Of a DNA stretch of 64,000 bases, positions 25,997 through 34,768 are shown in pieces. Source of the DNA: Croceibacterium_B sp963811255. Its GTDB lineage: Bacteria > Pseudomonadota > Alphaproteobacteria > Sphingomonadales > Sphingomonadaceae. The notes beneath the pieces are model-generated. The model was not told the origin of the DNA, made no database searches, and saw only the letters and a program-made list of their open reading frames with translations. Position numbers and translations under genes: made by a program. The stretch spans positions 1 to 64,000 of the forward strand of contig CAWEQI010000001.1 of assembly GCA_963811255.1 (NCBI GenBank), given 5' to 3'. Position 1 is the first letter of the stretch. Every line of letters begins with the position of its first letter.

Positions 25997-26647
25997 ATGG
26001 CCGCCGTCCCCGTGCCTCCGGCAAACTCGCTCAAGCGCCGCGGACTGATGTTCGTGCTGTCCTCGCCTTCGGGTGCGGGGAAGACGACGATCGCCCACCG
26101 GCTGCTGGAGGAAGATCTCGAGATCGCAATGTCGATCTCGGTTACCACCCGACCGATCCGCCCCGGCGAAACCGACGGGCTCGACTACCGCTTCACCGGT
26201 CGGGCCGAGTTCGAGGCGATGATCGAGCGCGACGAGTTCCTCGAATGGGCCGAAGTATTCGGCCAGCTCTACGGCACCCCCAAGGCGCAGATCAGGGCCG
26301 GCCTGAAGGAAGGCCAGGACTTCCTGTTCGACATCGACTGGCAGGGTACGCAGCAGTTGTATCAGCGCATGGAGACCGACGTCGTGCGCGTGTTTCTGCT
26401 GCCGCCGAGCATCGACGCGCTCGAACAGCGCCTGCGCGCCCGCGGAACCGACAGCGAGACGGTGATCGCCGACCGTATGGCCCGCGCGCGCGACGAAATC
26501 GGGCATTGGGACGGGTATGACTACGTGGTCGTCAACGAGGACGTCGAATCCTGCTTCGAGCAGGTCCACGGGATTCTGAAGGCGGAGCGCCTGCGCCGCG
26601 CGCGGCAGACTGGACTGGTCGACTTCACCCGTGCGCTGATGCGCTAG
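25997..26647 (+). CDS. gmk: Guanylate kinase
   Basis: This 216-residue enzyme phosphorylates GMP to GDP with ATP. The P-loop is SSPSGAGKTT, the GMP-binding segment SVTTRPIRPGETDGLDY is complete, and FDIDWQGTQQ matches the family. The ATG at 25997 was chosen for the standard N-terminus; the frame is open further upstream. Its TAG overlaps the stop of the convergent protease in the palindrome CTAG. Confidence 0.96.
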   Translation: MAAVPVPPANSLKRRGLMFVLSSPSGAGKTTIAHRLLEEDLEIAMSISVTTRPIRPGETDGLDYRFTGRAEFEAMIERDEFLEWAEVFGQLYGTPKAQIRAGLKEGQDFLFDIDWQGTQQLYQRMETDVVRVFLLPPSIDALEQRLRARGTDSETVIADRMARARDEIGHWDGYDYVVVNEDVESCFEQVHGILKAERLRRARQTGLVDFTRALMR

Positions 26648-29041
26648 AATCCGCTCGACCAGCGCAAGGCAAAGCCCTCGTCGAGCGGCAGGTTGGCATA
26701 GTGCCCGGGGTCCTTGCGGATGAACGCGCTGGCAGCGGCGTCACCCCCGAGAATGCGTCCGCGCCAGGCGAGTTCTGCGTCGAGTTCGCGGCCCTTCGGC
26801 GACAGCGCCAGCGTGCGGATGCCGTAGGTCGGGGTCAGCGTGGTGTAGCTGTAAGCGACCGGCAGATCGAGATTGAGGCCGCCGCTTTCCACCCTGAGCG
26901 GCTGCGAAACGCGCAACGCGAGGCTGTCGTCTTGGGCGAACACGCCGCGACGCGCGAGGTCGAGCGACCACGCCCGGCTGGTCAGATGCGACCCGCTCGC
27001 CACCAGCCCGCCGCCGCGCGCGCTGGTCCAGCCGTTGCGCATGGCGGCGCCGAAGCGCCAGCGGTCGGCGAAGTCCCAGCCCAGGTCGGCATCGAGGAAC
27101 AGCGTGTCGGCGCCGGCGAGGCCAAACGCCTTGTGGAACTCGGCGCCGAGCATCGTCGCATCCTCGTGCATCCAGTCGAGCCCGAGCGCGGCGTGGACAT
27201 TGCCGAAGCGGCGGTCGAGGCCGACGCCAAAATCGGACACGCCGCTGCGGTCGCGCTGACCGCGCATTTGCGCTGCATAATGCACCGGCGCGGCGCTCCA
27301 GGTGTGCCCGCTGTCGGCGCTGACCGTCAGCCCCCAGCGGCCGACCTGCCGGCGGACGGCGAACGCGGCGTTGGTGCTACGATAGAGTCCGGGATCGCCG
27401 ATCGCGCCGCCGGCGATCATGAACGCCGGCCGGTCCTGCCCCTGAAGCTGGGCGACGAGGCCGTCGCCGCTCTCGGCAAAGGCGAACGCGACCTTCGTCC
27501 GGGGCGCGAGCTGCAAGGCCACGCGCCCGGCGAGCACGCGGGCCTGCTCGGCATCCTCGCGGCTCAGGCGCAGCACACCGAAATTCGCCGCCTGACTCGC
27601 CTCTCCGCTGGCGTCGATGGTGAAGGCGAGCGCCACCTTGTCTGTGCCGGCGATGACCTGGCGCTGCAAGGCGCCGACCGAGCCGCGCAGCGGCTGGCTG
27701 ACCACCGCCCCGCGCAGGGTCGGCCCCAGATCGGTCCCAAATGCCCGTCCATAATGGTCCAGCACCACCGTCGAGAGCGAGGCTGTCGTCGCGGCGTCGC
27801 CCATCGCCGGCGAGGTGACCCCGCTGCTGTCGGTGAGCGCGATCGCCGTGGTTCCGCCGGCGAGGCTGGTGGTGCCGATCGGCTGGAAGGCCTTGGCGAT
27901 ATCGAGGATGCCGCGGCCGTACACGGGATCGGTCCCGGCCGCGCCGGCATCGAACGCCGATCTCAGCAGGATGTCGACGATCTGCTTGCCGGTGAGGTTG
28001 GGGAACGCCTGCGCCAGCAACGCCGCCGCGCCGGCAATCTGCGGCGTGGAGAAGCTGGTGCCCGAGAACAGATACTCGTACCCTTTGCTGTCAATGTAGA
28101 GCTTGCCGTCCTTGTACTGGCAGCAGACGTCCTCGCCGCGGGCGGTGAGGAAGTCGTTCGGCTGATTGCCCGCACGGTCGCTGAAGCTCGAAATCGCGCC
28201 ATTCTTGTCCACCGAGCCGGCGATGATCACCGCCCCGTTGCCCGCGGTGTCGATTCCGGCGCCGAAAGGGTCGGGATTGGCGGCGCCGTCATTGCCGGCG
28301 GCGACGACGATCACGGCGCCGGCGGCGGCCGCTTTCGACACAGCGGTGGTGACGAGCGAAGACGCGGGATCGCCGCCCAGCGAAAGATTGATCACTTTGG
28401 CCCCGTGGGCGACCGCGTAGTCGATCGCCGAGGCGATCGTCCTGTCGGTGAACTGGCAATCGGCGTTGGGATCAGTCGAGCCGCTGTCGGCCGGGCAGGA
28501 ATTCGGCGTGTCGGAACGCAAGGCCATGATCGTCGCGCCCCAGGCGATGCCGAGAATCCCGGTGTTGTCGCGCGCCGCGGCGGCGACCATGGCCACATCG
28601 GTGCCGTGATCGTCGGTCGCCTGGACGCCGCGATTGCTGGTGGCGTCGAACATGTCGCGCGATGCAGACGAAATGCGCCCGGCGAACTCCGGGCTGGTCA
28701 GGTCGATGCCGGTGTCCACCGTGGCGATCGTCACCCCGGTGCCCGTCCAGCCCAGATTCCAGGCCGTGGCCGCGTTGTGTTGCAGCGGACCGCTCGAAGT
28801 CACGGAATTCCCGGGTGTCGAACTGGCTCGGCACTGGCGCCGGGGTCATCGTCGGTGAAGACGATGGCGGGGGCGGCGGCGGAGGAGGCGGAGGGGGCGG
28901 CGGCGGAGGAGGGGGCGGTGGGGGAGCCGGCGTGCTGACGATTGCGCCGCCACCGCCACCGCCGCATGCGGTCAATAGCGCAAGCGCGGTTGCCGCGATC
29001 GCCGACCGCAGAGTCAGCGGGCGGATTCTGCGAATTTCCAC
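26644..29041 (-). CDS. S8 autotransporter serine protease, lipoprotein-type signal, one frameshift
   Basis: A subtilisin-family autotransporter of about 798 residues. The catalytic triad is visible: ATVDTGID (Asp), DDHGTDVAMVA (His) and FSGTSFSTPQIAGAA (Ser). A C-terminal beta-barrel ends in ALRWSSGF with the terminal aromatic needed for BAM assembly. The N-terminus has a signal with lipobox LLTAC, a glycine run and a long proline run. One extra base near 28799-28803 separates the N-terminal part from the protease frame; corrected it reads FRDSSGPLQHNAATAW. GTG at 29041 gives a normal-length signal; ATG at 29098 is the alternative. Confidence 0.85.
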
Positions 29042-29237
29042 CGGGCAAGGCGCCACTTGCGCGCGACGCGGGAACCCGTTCGATATTAAGACTGTCATGC
29101 TCCACCCGATCCCGAATGCTGTCCCCGGAGCGGACGGGGCGCAACACGCCTTGCCCGCGAGCGGGCAGCGGTTTACCGGCCTCTCGCCAACGGCGTTTGA
29201 ACCGGCAGTGAACCACAATTTAATTAAGGACTTGCTG

Positions 29238-30077
29238 ATGACCGACAGCCTCAGATCCGTGATCGAAGCCGCTTGGGAAACGCGCGATGCGGTCGATTCG
29301 GGCAGCAGCGAGGTGCGCGATGCGGTTCAGGCGGCGCTCGAGCTGTTGGACAGCGGCCAGGCGCGCGTGGCCGAACCGGACGGCAACGGCGGCTGGCAAG
29401 TCAACCAGTGGCTGAAAAAGGCGGTGCTGCTGTCGTTTCGCCTGAGCGACAACGTGGTGATGGAAAATGGCGGCGGCGGCGAGCCCGCGTTCGACAAGGT
29501 GCCGCTGAAATTCGCCGGCTGGGGCGAGAACCGGTTCCAGGAGGCCGGCTTTCGCGTCGTGCCGGGCGCGATCGTTCGCCGCGGGAGCTTCATCGGCAGA
29601 AACGCGGTGCTGATGCCGAGCTTCGTCAACATCGGCGCCTGGGTCGGCGAAGGGACGATGATCGACACCTGGGCGACGGTCGGCAGTTGTGCGCAGATCG
29701 GCCGCAACGTGCATATTTCCGGCGGGGCCGGGATCGGCGGAGTGCTCGAACCGCTCCAGGCGGGGCCGGTTGTCATCGGTGACGGCGCCTTCATCGGCGC
29801 CCGGGCCGAAGTGGCCGAGGGGGTGCGGATCGGCGAAGGCGCGGTGCTGTCGATGGGCGTTTACCTCGGCGCCTCGACCCGCATCGTCGACCGCGCCACC
29901 GGCGAAGTGCACCGCGGCGAAGTGCCGCCCTACGCGGTGGTGGTGCCCGGCGCGATGCCCGGCAAGCCGCTGCCCGACGGCTCTCCCGGCCCGTCGCTGT
30001 ACTGCGCCGTGATCGTCAAGACGGTGGACGCGCAAACGCGAGCCAAGACCGGAATCAACGACTTGCTGAGAGAGTGA
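29238..30077 (+). CDS. dapD: Tetrahydrodipicolinate N-succinyltransferase
   Basis: This 279-residue left-handed beta-helix acyltransferase uses succinyl-CoA to succinylate tetrahydrodipicolinate in lysine and diaminopimelate synthesis. Hexapeptide repeats run through RRGSFIGRNAVLMPSFVNIGAWVGEG and IGRNVHISGGAGIGGV. The ATG at 29238 gives the usual N-terminus MTDSLRSVIEAAW; the frame is open upstream into the protease leader. Confidence 0.97.
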   Translation: MTDSLRSVIEAAWETRDAVDSGSSEVRDAVQAALELLDSGQARVAEPDGNGGWQVNQWLKKAVLLSFRLSDNVVMENGGGGEPAFDKVPLKFAGWGENRFQEAGFRVVPGAIVRRGSFIGRNAVLMPSFVNIGAWVGEGTMIDTWATVGSCAQIGRNVHISGGAGIGGVLEPLQAGPVVIGDGAFIGARAEVAEGVRIGEGAVLSMGVYLGASTRIVDRATGEVHRGEVPPYAVVVPGAMPGKPLPDGSPGPSLYCAVIVKTVDAQTRAKTGINDLLRE

Positions 30078-30095
30078 ACGGGCGCTTCCGGGCGC

Positions 30096-30120
30096 GGAAC
30101 ATTCGTTAAACCGGGCCGTT
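30096..30120 (+). promoter_or_regulatory. EcfG-type (general stress response) promoter
   Basis: GGAAC at 30096-30100 and CGTT at 30117-30120 are separated by exactly 16 bases, a perfect match to the alphaproteobacterial EcfG consensus GGAAC-N16/17-CGTT. It lies about 43 bases before the next start codon and after the dapD stop. The genes it would drive are typical stress-type small proteins. Confidence 0.75.
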
Positions 30121-30162
30121 TTTCGAGGACCACCCGCAAGGGCGCCACTGGGAGTGACCTCG

Positions 30163-30492
30163 ATGCAACAAGACGGCGACGAACTTCATGCCGACGTGGA
30201 AGAAGCACGCGGCGCGTCCACCCCGAATGTCGTCCGCTGGGTGCTGACGATCAGCTTGTTGGCGGCGGTCGTGCTGCTGACGGCGATCTGGGTCGTCGGC
30301 GCGTGGTCGAGCGACCAGGGCACCCAGACCGCCAGCGCACGGATCCGCCAGGAGCAGAACCAGGCGAGCGGCGGCAACGCCAACAACACCGGCGTCCTTG
30401 GCCAGAACGCCGATCAGATGAACGGCCCGACCCCGGGCGAGAACACCGAACCGCTCAACATGCCCAACAAGAACGCGACGAAGGGCCAGTGA
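30163..30492 (+). CDS. Small single-pass membrane protein of a stress operon
   Basis: A 109-residue protein with an acidic cytoplasmic N-terminus, one membrane helix (WVLTISLLAAVVLLTAIWVV, residues about 26-45) and a Gln/Asn-rich periplasmic tail (QEQNQASGGNANNTG). The ATG at 30163 follows GGGAG by eight bases; a GTG at 30154 is also open. It is the first gene after the EcfG promoter and is followed by DUF3008. No family recognised. Confidence 0.7.
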   Translation: MQQDGDELHADVEEARGASTPNVVRWVLTISLLAAVVLLTAIWVVGAWSSDQGTQTASARIRQEQNQASGGNANNTGVLGQNADQMNGPTPGENTEPLNMPNKNATKGQ

Positions 30493-30514
30493 AGCGAAGG
30501 AAAGGATCCTGACC

Positions 30515-30703
30515 ATGCCAGCCAAATCGAAAGCCCAGCAGATGGCCGCCGGGGCGGCGCTGTCCGCCAAGCGCGGCGACACCAAGGTCTCGGAGCTCCA
30601 GGGCGCGTCCAAGGGGATGTACGAGTCAATGACCGAAAAGGAGCTCGAAGAGTTCGCCGACACCGACCGCGAGGGCTTGCCCGAGCACGTCGACGAGGAC
30701 TGA
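30515..30703 (+). CDS. DUF3008 family protein
   Basis: This 62-residue protein is nearly canonical DUF3008: MPAKSKAQQMAAGAALSAKR at the N-terminus, then KGMYESMTEKELEEFA and a PEHVDED end. The family is widespread in proteobacteria and often stress-induced, with no known biochemical role. The last base of its stop is the first base of the next ATG (TGATG). Confidence 0.9.
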   Translation: MPAKSKAQQMAAGAALSAKRGDTKVSELQGASKGMYESMTEKELEEFADTDREGLPEHVDED

Positions 30704-31120
30704 TGGCCGCGGGTCTCGAGCGCTTCGTCGAGGCACAAAGTCCGATCTACGACGACGCTCTTGCCGAACTGCGCGCCGGCGCCAAGCGCGGCCACTGGAT
30801 GTGGTTCGTGTTTCCGCAGATCGCCGGACTCGGCCGCAGCGAGAACGCCGCGCTTCTATGCGATCGCCGATGCGGCTGAGGCGAGCGCCTACGCGATGCA
30901 CCCGCTACTCGGCGCCCGCCTTGGCGAATGCACCGACGCCATGCTCGGCTGGGCCGGCAGGAAGAGCGCCGAGGCGATCCTCGGGCCCATCGACGCGCTG
31001 AAGTTCGTCAGCTCGATGACGCTGTTCGACGCGGTGACCGAAGGCGACGACCGCTTCGCCCGCGCGCTCGCCGCGTTCAACCACGGCGAGCGCGATCCGC
31101 TGACGCTCGACCTGCTATGA
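30703..31120 (+). pseudogene. DUF1810 family protein, one frameshift
   Basis: The first part (GLERFVEAQSPIYDDALAEL, then GHWMWFVFPQIAGLGRS) and the second (FYAIADAAEASAYAMHPLLG, then ILGPIDALKFVSSMTLFDAV) are both standard DUF1810 segments but lie in different frames. One extra base near 30840-30852 breaks them; the span of 418 bases is one more than a multiple of three. The ATG at 30703 overlaps the DUF3008 stop, and the stop overlaps the next start. Function of the family is unknown. Confidence 0.8.
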
Positions 31121-31617
31121 ACCCGGTCGACAAAGCGGTCGACTCTCAAGTCATTAGCGCCACCTTCAACGAGCAGCTGCTGGTCGGCGTGGGGATGATC
31201 GCAATTTGCGTGGTCATCCACGGCATCGGCCTGTTCACGCTGCGGCGGCTGATGCACAACCGGCATGCCGAGGAGCGGCTCCAAACGATACAGCCGCTGT
31301 CGCTGCAAGGCACGCTGTTCACGCTGTTCATCGTCTTTGCGCTGATTTTCGTTCACTTCGTCGAAATCTGGCTGTTCGCCTTCCTCTACGGCTACGTTCA
31401 TGCCCTGCGCAGCTTCGACGAGGCGCTGTACTTTTCGACCATCAGCTACGCCACGATCGGCTATTCGGACGCCTCGATCGCCCACCAGTGGCGCCAGGTC
31501 GGCGCGATGGAGGGCCTGCTCGGCGTGATCCTGCTCGGCTGGTCGACGGCGTTCTTCATTCGCGTGCTGGAGCGGCTCGAAAGCGACCCTCCGAAAAGCG
31601 GTCCCCCCGGGCGCTAG
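31117..31617 (+). CDS. Two-pore-helix potassium channel-like protein
   Basis: A 166-residue membrane protein with three hydrophobic segments (VGMIAICVVIHGIGLFTL, TLFTLFIVFALIFVHFVEIW and GVILLGWSTAFFI) and a pore loop FSTISYATIGYSD, a variant of the TVGYGD potassium filter. It fits the Ion_trans_2 family but lacks a regulatory domain. Its ATG overlaps the DUF1810 stop as ATGA, so it belongs to the EcfG-preceded operon. A paralogue lies at 49030. The stop overlaps the convergent DUF72 stop. Confidence 0.8.
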   Translation: MNPVDKAVDSQVISATFNEQLLVGVGMIAICVVIHGIGLFTLRRLMHNRHAEERLQTIQPLSLQGTLFTLFIVFALIFVHFVEIWLFAFLYGYVHALRSFDEALYFSTISYATIGYSDASIAHQWRQVGAMEGLLGVILLGWSTAFFIRVLERLESDPPKSGPPGR

Positions 31618-32351
31618 CCAAGACGCTGCGCCAGCGCCGTCGCCGCGGCGGGAGCGCGTTCCTTGGCGCCGTTGATCATGAAGGCGAACACATCTCCTTG
31701 CTGCCCCCATTCGCGGCACAGGCTGGCGATCCGCTCCATGTCGCGAGGCGGATAACCGGTCGGTTCGCTGCTGACGAGGTTCTTGCACCTCAGATAGGCG
31801 AAATCGGCGGTGCGCTCGGCGATGCAGGCGCGGCCTTCCTGTTCGAGATAGACCACCGCCACATTGGCCTCGCGGGCGATCGCCAGGAATTCCGGGCAAG
31901 CGAAGCTCTCATGCCCGGCCTCGATAGAGTAGCGCAGCGGCACACCGTTCAACTCGCGCGGGAGCAGATCGAAGAATGCGGCGATGTCGTCGGCATCGAA
32001 ACGCTTGGTGCCCATCAGCTGCCACAGGATCGGCCCCAGCTTGTCGCCGAGTTCTTCCAGCCCCTGCCCGAAGAATTTCGCCAGTGCTTCGCCGGCGCTC
32101 GCAAGCACCTTCCGGTTGCTGACGTACGAAGACCCCTTCACGGCGAACATGAACCCGTCGGGTGTCTGCTCGTACCATTTGCGGAAGCTCTCGGGCTTCT
32201 GCAGGCTGCGATACGTGCCGTTGATCTCGATCGCGGAGAGTTGGCGCGAAGCCCATTCGAGCTCGCGCTTCTGTGGCAGCCCTTCGGGATAGAAGGTCCC
32301 CTTGCGCCACTCGGGATAGGTCCAGCCGCCGATGCCGGTGCGGATCGTCAT
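31614..32351 (-). CDS. DUF72 (YecE family) protein
   Basis: This 245-residue protein has a TIM-barrel-like DUF72 fold: IRTGIGGWTYPEWRKGTFYP at the start, AIEINGTYRSLQKPESFRKW, and YLRCKNL near the C-terminus. The family is widely conserved with unknown reaction. The ATG at 32351 is standard. Confidence 0.9.
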   Translation of the reverse strand: MTIRTGIGGWTYPEWRKGTFYPEGLPQKRELEWASRQLSAIEINGTYRSLQKPESFRKWYEQTPDGFMFAVKGSSYVSNRKVLASAGEALAKFFGQGLEELGDKLGPILWQLMGTKRFDADDIAAFFDLLPRELNGVPLRYSIEAGHESFACPEFLAIAREANVAVVYLEQEGRACIAERTADFAYLRCKNLVSSEPTGYPPRDMERIASLCREWGQQGDVFAFMINGAKERAPAAATALAQRLG

Positions 32352-32438
32352 TCGCGCGGCATAGCGGCTCGCCGTGCGGAACCGAAGCTGCTTTCATGCG
32401 ATGTTCATCCCTGAGGGACCGCCCGCAAGGAGCGCGAG

Positions 32439-32729
32439 ATGGCTGTCGAAGCGATCTGGAACGACCAGGTGATCGCCCACAGCGACGAGACCGTCGTGGT
32501 CGAGGGCAACCATTACTTCCCGCGCGCCGATGTCGACCCTTCCGTGCTCGAGAAGAGCAACACGACCAGCGAATGCCCGTGGAAAGGCACCGCCCACTAC
32601 TACACCCTCGAACTCGACGGTGAGCGCAACCCGGATGCGGCGTGGTACTATCCCGATCCCAAGCCGAAGGCCGAGCAAATCCGCGACCGGATCGCCTTCT
32701 GGCACGGGGTCGAGATCGTCGAGGAGTAG
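32439..32729 (+). CDS. DUF427 domain protein
   Basis: A 96-residue beta-rich protein of the DUF427 family: VEGNHYFPRADVD, CPWKGTAHYYTLEL and AAWYYPDPKPKAEQI are characteristic. The conserved Cys-Pro-Trp-Lys-Gly suggests a ligand or redox site; no function is known. A partial EcfG match (GGAAC-N16-CGAT, 32378-32402) lies upstream but is not convincing. Confidence 0.9.
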   Translation: MAVEAIWNDQVIAHSDETVVVEGNHYFPRADVDPSVLEKSNTTSECPWKGTAHYYTLELDGERNPDAAWYYPDPKPKAEQIRDRIAFWHGVEIVEE

Positions 32730-32831
32730 CCCCCAGGCGATTGCCGCTGCAGAGCGCCAGTCAGCGAGCGAGTTGACGGGCAGCGCAACTTTGGACAGCT
32801 TCTCGGAAAACACGAGGGAAAGCGACAGGCG

Positions 32832-33824
32832 ATGATTATCCGCGTGCTCCTCGCCGGGCTGACAGCGGCGCTGCTGGCGCTCTCTCCCGCGCAGGCCGGC
32901 GGCGGCGCGGTGGCGCCCGAATGCGACCGCGCCTGCCTGACCCACACCATGGACGAATACCTCGCCGCGCTGGTCAGGCACGATCCCGCCAGCCTGCCGC
33001 TCAACCGCGACGCTCGCTTCACCGAGAACACCGTGCCGCTGACAATCGGCAAGGAAGGCCTGTGGGTTTCCGCCACCCGGGCGCCGACGACGTTCAAAAT
33101 ATATGTCGTCGACGTGCCCAGCGGCGAGATCGGGCTGATGGGCCTGATGCAGGCGTGGGGCAAGCCGGTGCTGGTGGCGGTGCGGCTGAAGCTGGTCAAC
33201 GGCAAGATCACCCAGATCGAGCATGTCGTGACCACCAACGCCATCCGCCCGGCGGCGCTGGCCAACCTCACCGCGCCGCGCCCCGAATTCCTTGCCGACG
33301 TGCCGCCGGGCGAGCGATCGGATCGCCAGCAGTTGGTCAATATCGCCGATTCCTATTTCGAAGCGGTCGAGCACGCCGACGGCAGCCTCGCTCCGTTCGC
33401 CGCGCATTGCGTGCGGCACGAGAACGGCATGCAGACCACCTCGAATTCGCCGCCCAGGCCGTGGCCGGTGCCGCTCGGTTCGAAGGAGGCCGACGCGGCG
33501 ATGGAATACATCGGCTCGCTCAACTGCGACGCCCAGCTCGATACGCACGTGATGGACTACATCGGACGGCTGTGGCCGCGCCGGTTCGAAGCGGTCGATG
33601 TCGACAAGGGGCTGGTATTCGCCTTCCCGATGTTCCAGCACCCGGGCATGACCCACCCGGTGCGGATCGTCGGCGTCCCCGGCGTCACCAGCCTGCCACT
33701 CGGCCAATCCTCGTCGAACATGCAGGCCGGGGAAATTTTCAAGATCGTCGGCGGAAAAATCGTGGCCGTCGAGGCAATGGGCGCGTTCCTGCCCTACGGC
33801 ACCAAGAGCGGATGGAGCGAATGA
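32832..33824 (+). CDS. Secreted hypothetical protein
   Basis: A 330-residue exported protein (signal peptide MIIRVLLAGLTAALLALSPAQA). The mature part contains two halves that both resemble SnoaL/NTF2-like folds in pattern: MDEYLAALVRHDPASLPL with ARFTENTV, and VNIADSYFEAVEHADGS with CVRHENG. No catalytic residues can be named. Its stop overlaps the next start as ATGA. Confidence 0.7.
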   Translation: MIIRVLLAGLTAALLALSPAQAGGGAVAPECDRACLTHTMDEYLAALVRHDPASLPLNRDARFTENTVPLTIGKEGLWVSATRAPTTFKIYVVDVPSGEIGLMGLMQAWGKPVLVAVRLKLVNGKITQIEHVVTTNAIRPAALANLTAPRPEFLADVPPGERSDRQQLVNIADSYFEAVEHADGSLAPFAAHCVRHENGMQTTSNSPPRPWPVPLGSKEADAAMEYIGSLNCDAQLDTHVMDYIGRLWPRRFEAVDVDKGLVFAFPMFQHPGMTHPVRIVGVPGVTSLPLGQSSSNMQAGEIFKIVGGKIVAVEAMGAFLPYGTKSGWSE

Positions 33825-34258
33825 ACCCGGCCAAGACGCTAATCGAAGAACTGCGCTTGTCGCCCCACCCCGAGGGCGGCTGGTACCGCGAAGTGTGGCG
33901 CGCGCCGCAAGAGGACGGCGAGCGTGAGCTGGCGAGCACGATCTACTTCCTGCTGGAGGCGCACCAGCGCAGCCATTGGCACAAGGTCGACGCGGCCGAG
34001 ATATGGTTGTGGCACGGCGGCGACCCTCTGCTGCTGTCGCTCGCCGTCTCGCCCAGGGGGCCGGTGCGCGAGGTGCGCCTCGGCCCCGACGCGATCGGCG
34101 GCGACCGCCCGCAAGTAGTGGTCGGCGCGCACGAATGGCAATCGGCCGCGCCGCTGCCGGGCACCGAGGGCTACAGCCTGGTGAGCTGCGTGGTCACGCC
34201 GGGCTTCAAATTCTCCGGCTTCACCCTGGCCCCACCCAATTGGCGGCCGGGGGGCTGA
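33821..34258 (+). CDS. Cupin (DUF985) protein
   Basis: A 145-residue cupin of the DUF985 family: LSPHPEGGWYREVWRA near the N-terminus, STIYFLLEAHQRSHWHKVDAAEIWLWHGG in short segments as the first cupin motif, and CVVTPGFKFSGFTLA at the end. Metal and substrate are unknown. It is translationally coupled to the secreted protein upstream. Confidence 0.85.
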   Translation: MNPAKTLIEELRLSPHPEGGWYREVWRAPQEDGERELASTIYFLLEAHQRSHWHKVDAAEIWLWHGGDPLLLSLAVSPRGPVREVRLGPDAIGGDRPQVVVGAHEWQSAAPLPGTEGYSLVSCVVTPGFKFSGFTLAPPNWRPGG

Positions 34259-34396
34259 GGTCAAGGCTCCTGCGCGCGGCGCAGAGATGAAACCGGCTGG
34301 TCGAAAATCGCAGGAGCAGAAAATACCGGAACCGCGGACGCCTGCTTCAGGTTGGGCAGACGGCAGCTCAACAGGCGTGGCAGGAGAATCGGTCCC

Positions 34397-34768
34397 ATGG
34401 CAGACAGACAGCGGACGCAGACCTGGGGCAGTTGGCTGTTGATCGCTGCCGCGGCGATCGCCTTTCTGGTCTCGCTGTACGACTTTCTCCTCGCCTGGGC
34501 GATCAACCACACGATCGGCGCCGGCATCGTCCTGGTTTCCAGCGCGATCCTGACGCTGGCGGCTGTGGCCATCCTTGCCTGGCGCTCGATGCCGGTCTGG
34601 CTCAGCGTGGTCCTGCTGATCGGACTCGCCGCCGACGTGCTCGGCACCGCGGTGGCTGCCTATTTCCTCACCGAATGGATCGTGCTGGCGCTGATGGCGG
34701 CGGCGGCGATCGGCTGGTTGGCGATCGTCATTGCCTCTGCCGCCACGCCCCGGGAGCAGCCGGCATGA
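34397..34768 (+). CDS. Four-helix membrane protein, probable anchor of a PQQ dehydrogenase
   Basis: A 123-residue protein with four hydrophobic segments (LLIAAAAIAFLVSLYDFLL; AGIVLVSSAILTLAAVAIL; VVLLIGLAADVLGTAVAAYF; LALMAAAAIGWLAIVIAS). It resembles the N-terminal membrane domain of membrane-bound quinoprotein glucose dehydrogenases, here as a separate gene. Its stop overlaps the dehydrogenase start as ATGA. CAGGAG lies ten bases before the ATG. Role as anchor and quinone-side partner is inferred from order and topology. Confidence 0.7.
   Translation: MADRQRTQTWGSWLLIAAAAIAFLVSLYDFLLAWAINHTIGAGIVLVSSAILTLAAVAILAWRSMPVWLSVVLLIGLAADVLGTAVAAYFLTEWIVLALMAAAAIGWLAIVIASAATPREQPA

Noticed and set aside
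26701..28938. A 745-codon open frame on the plus strand opposite the S8 protease
   Set aside because: It is a high-GC shadow frame; the minus strand shows the subtilisin triad and an autotransporter barrel, while this frame has Arg/Gly/Ala-biased composition and no domain.
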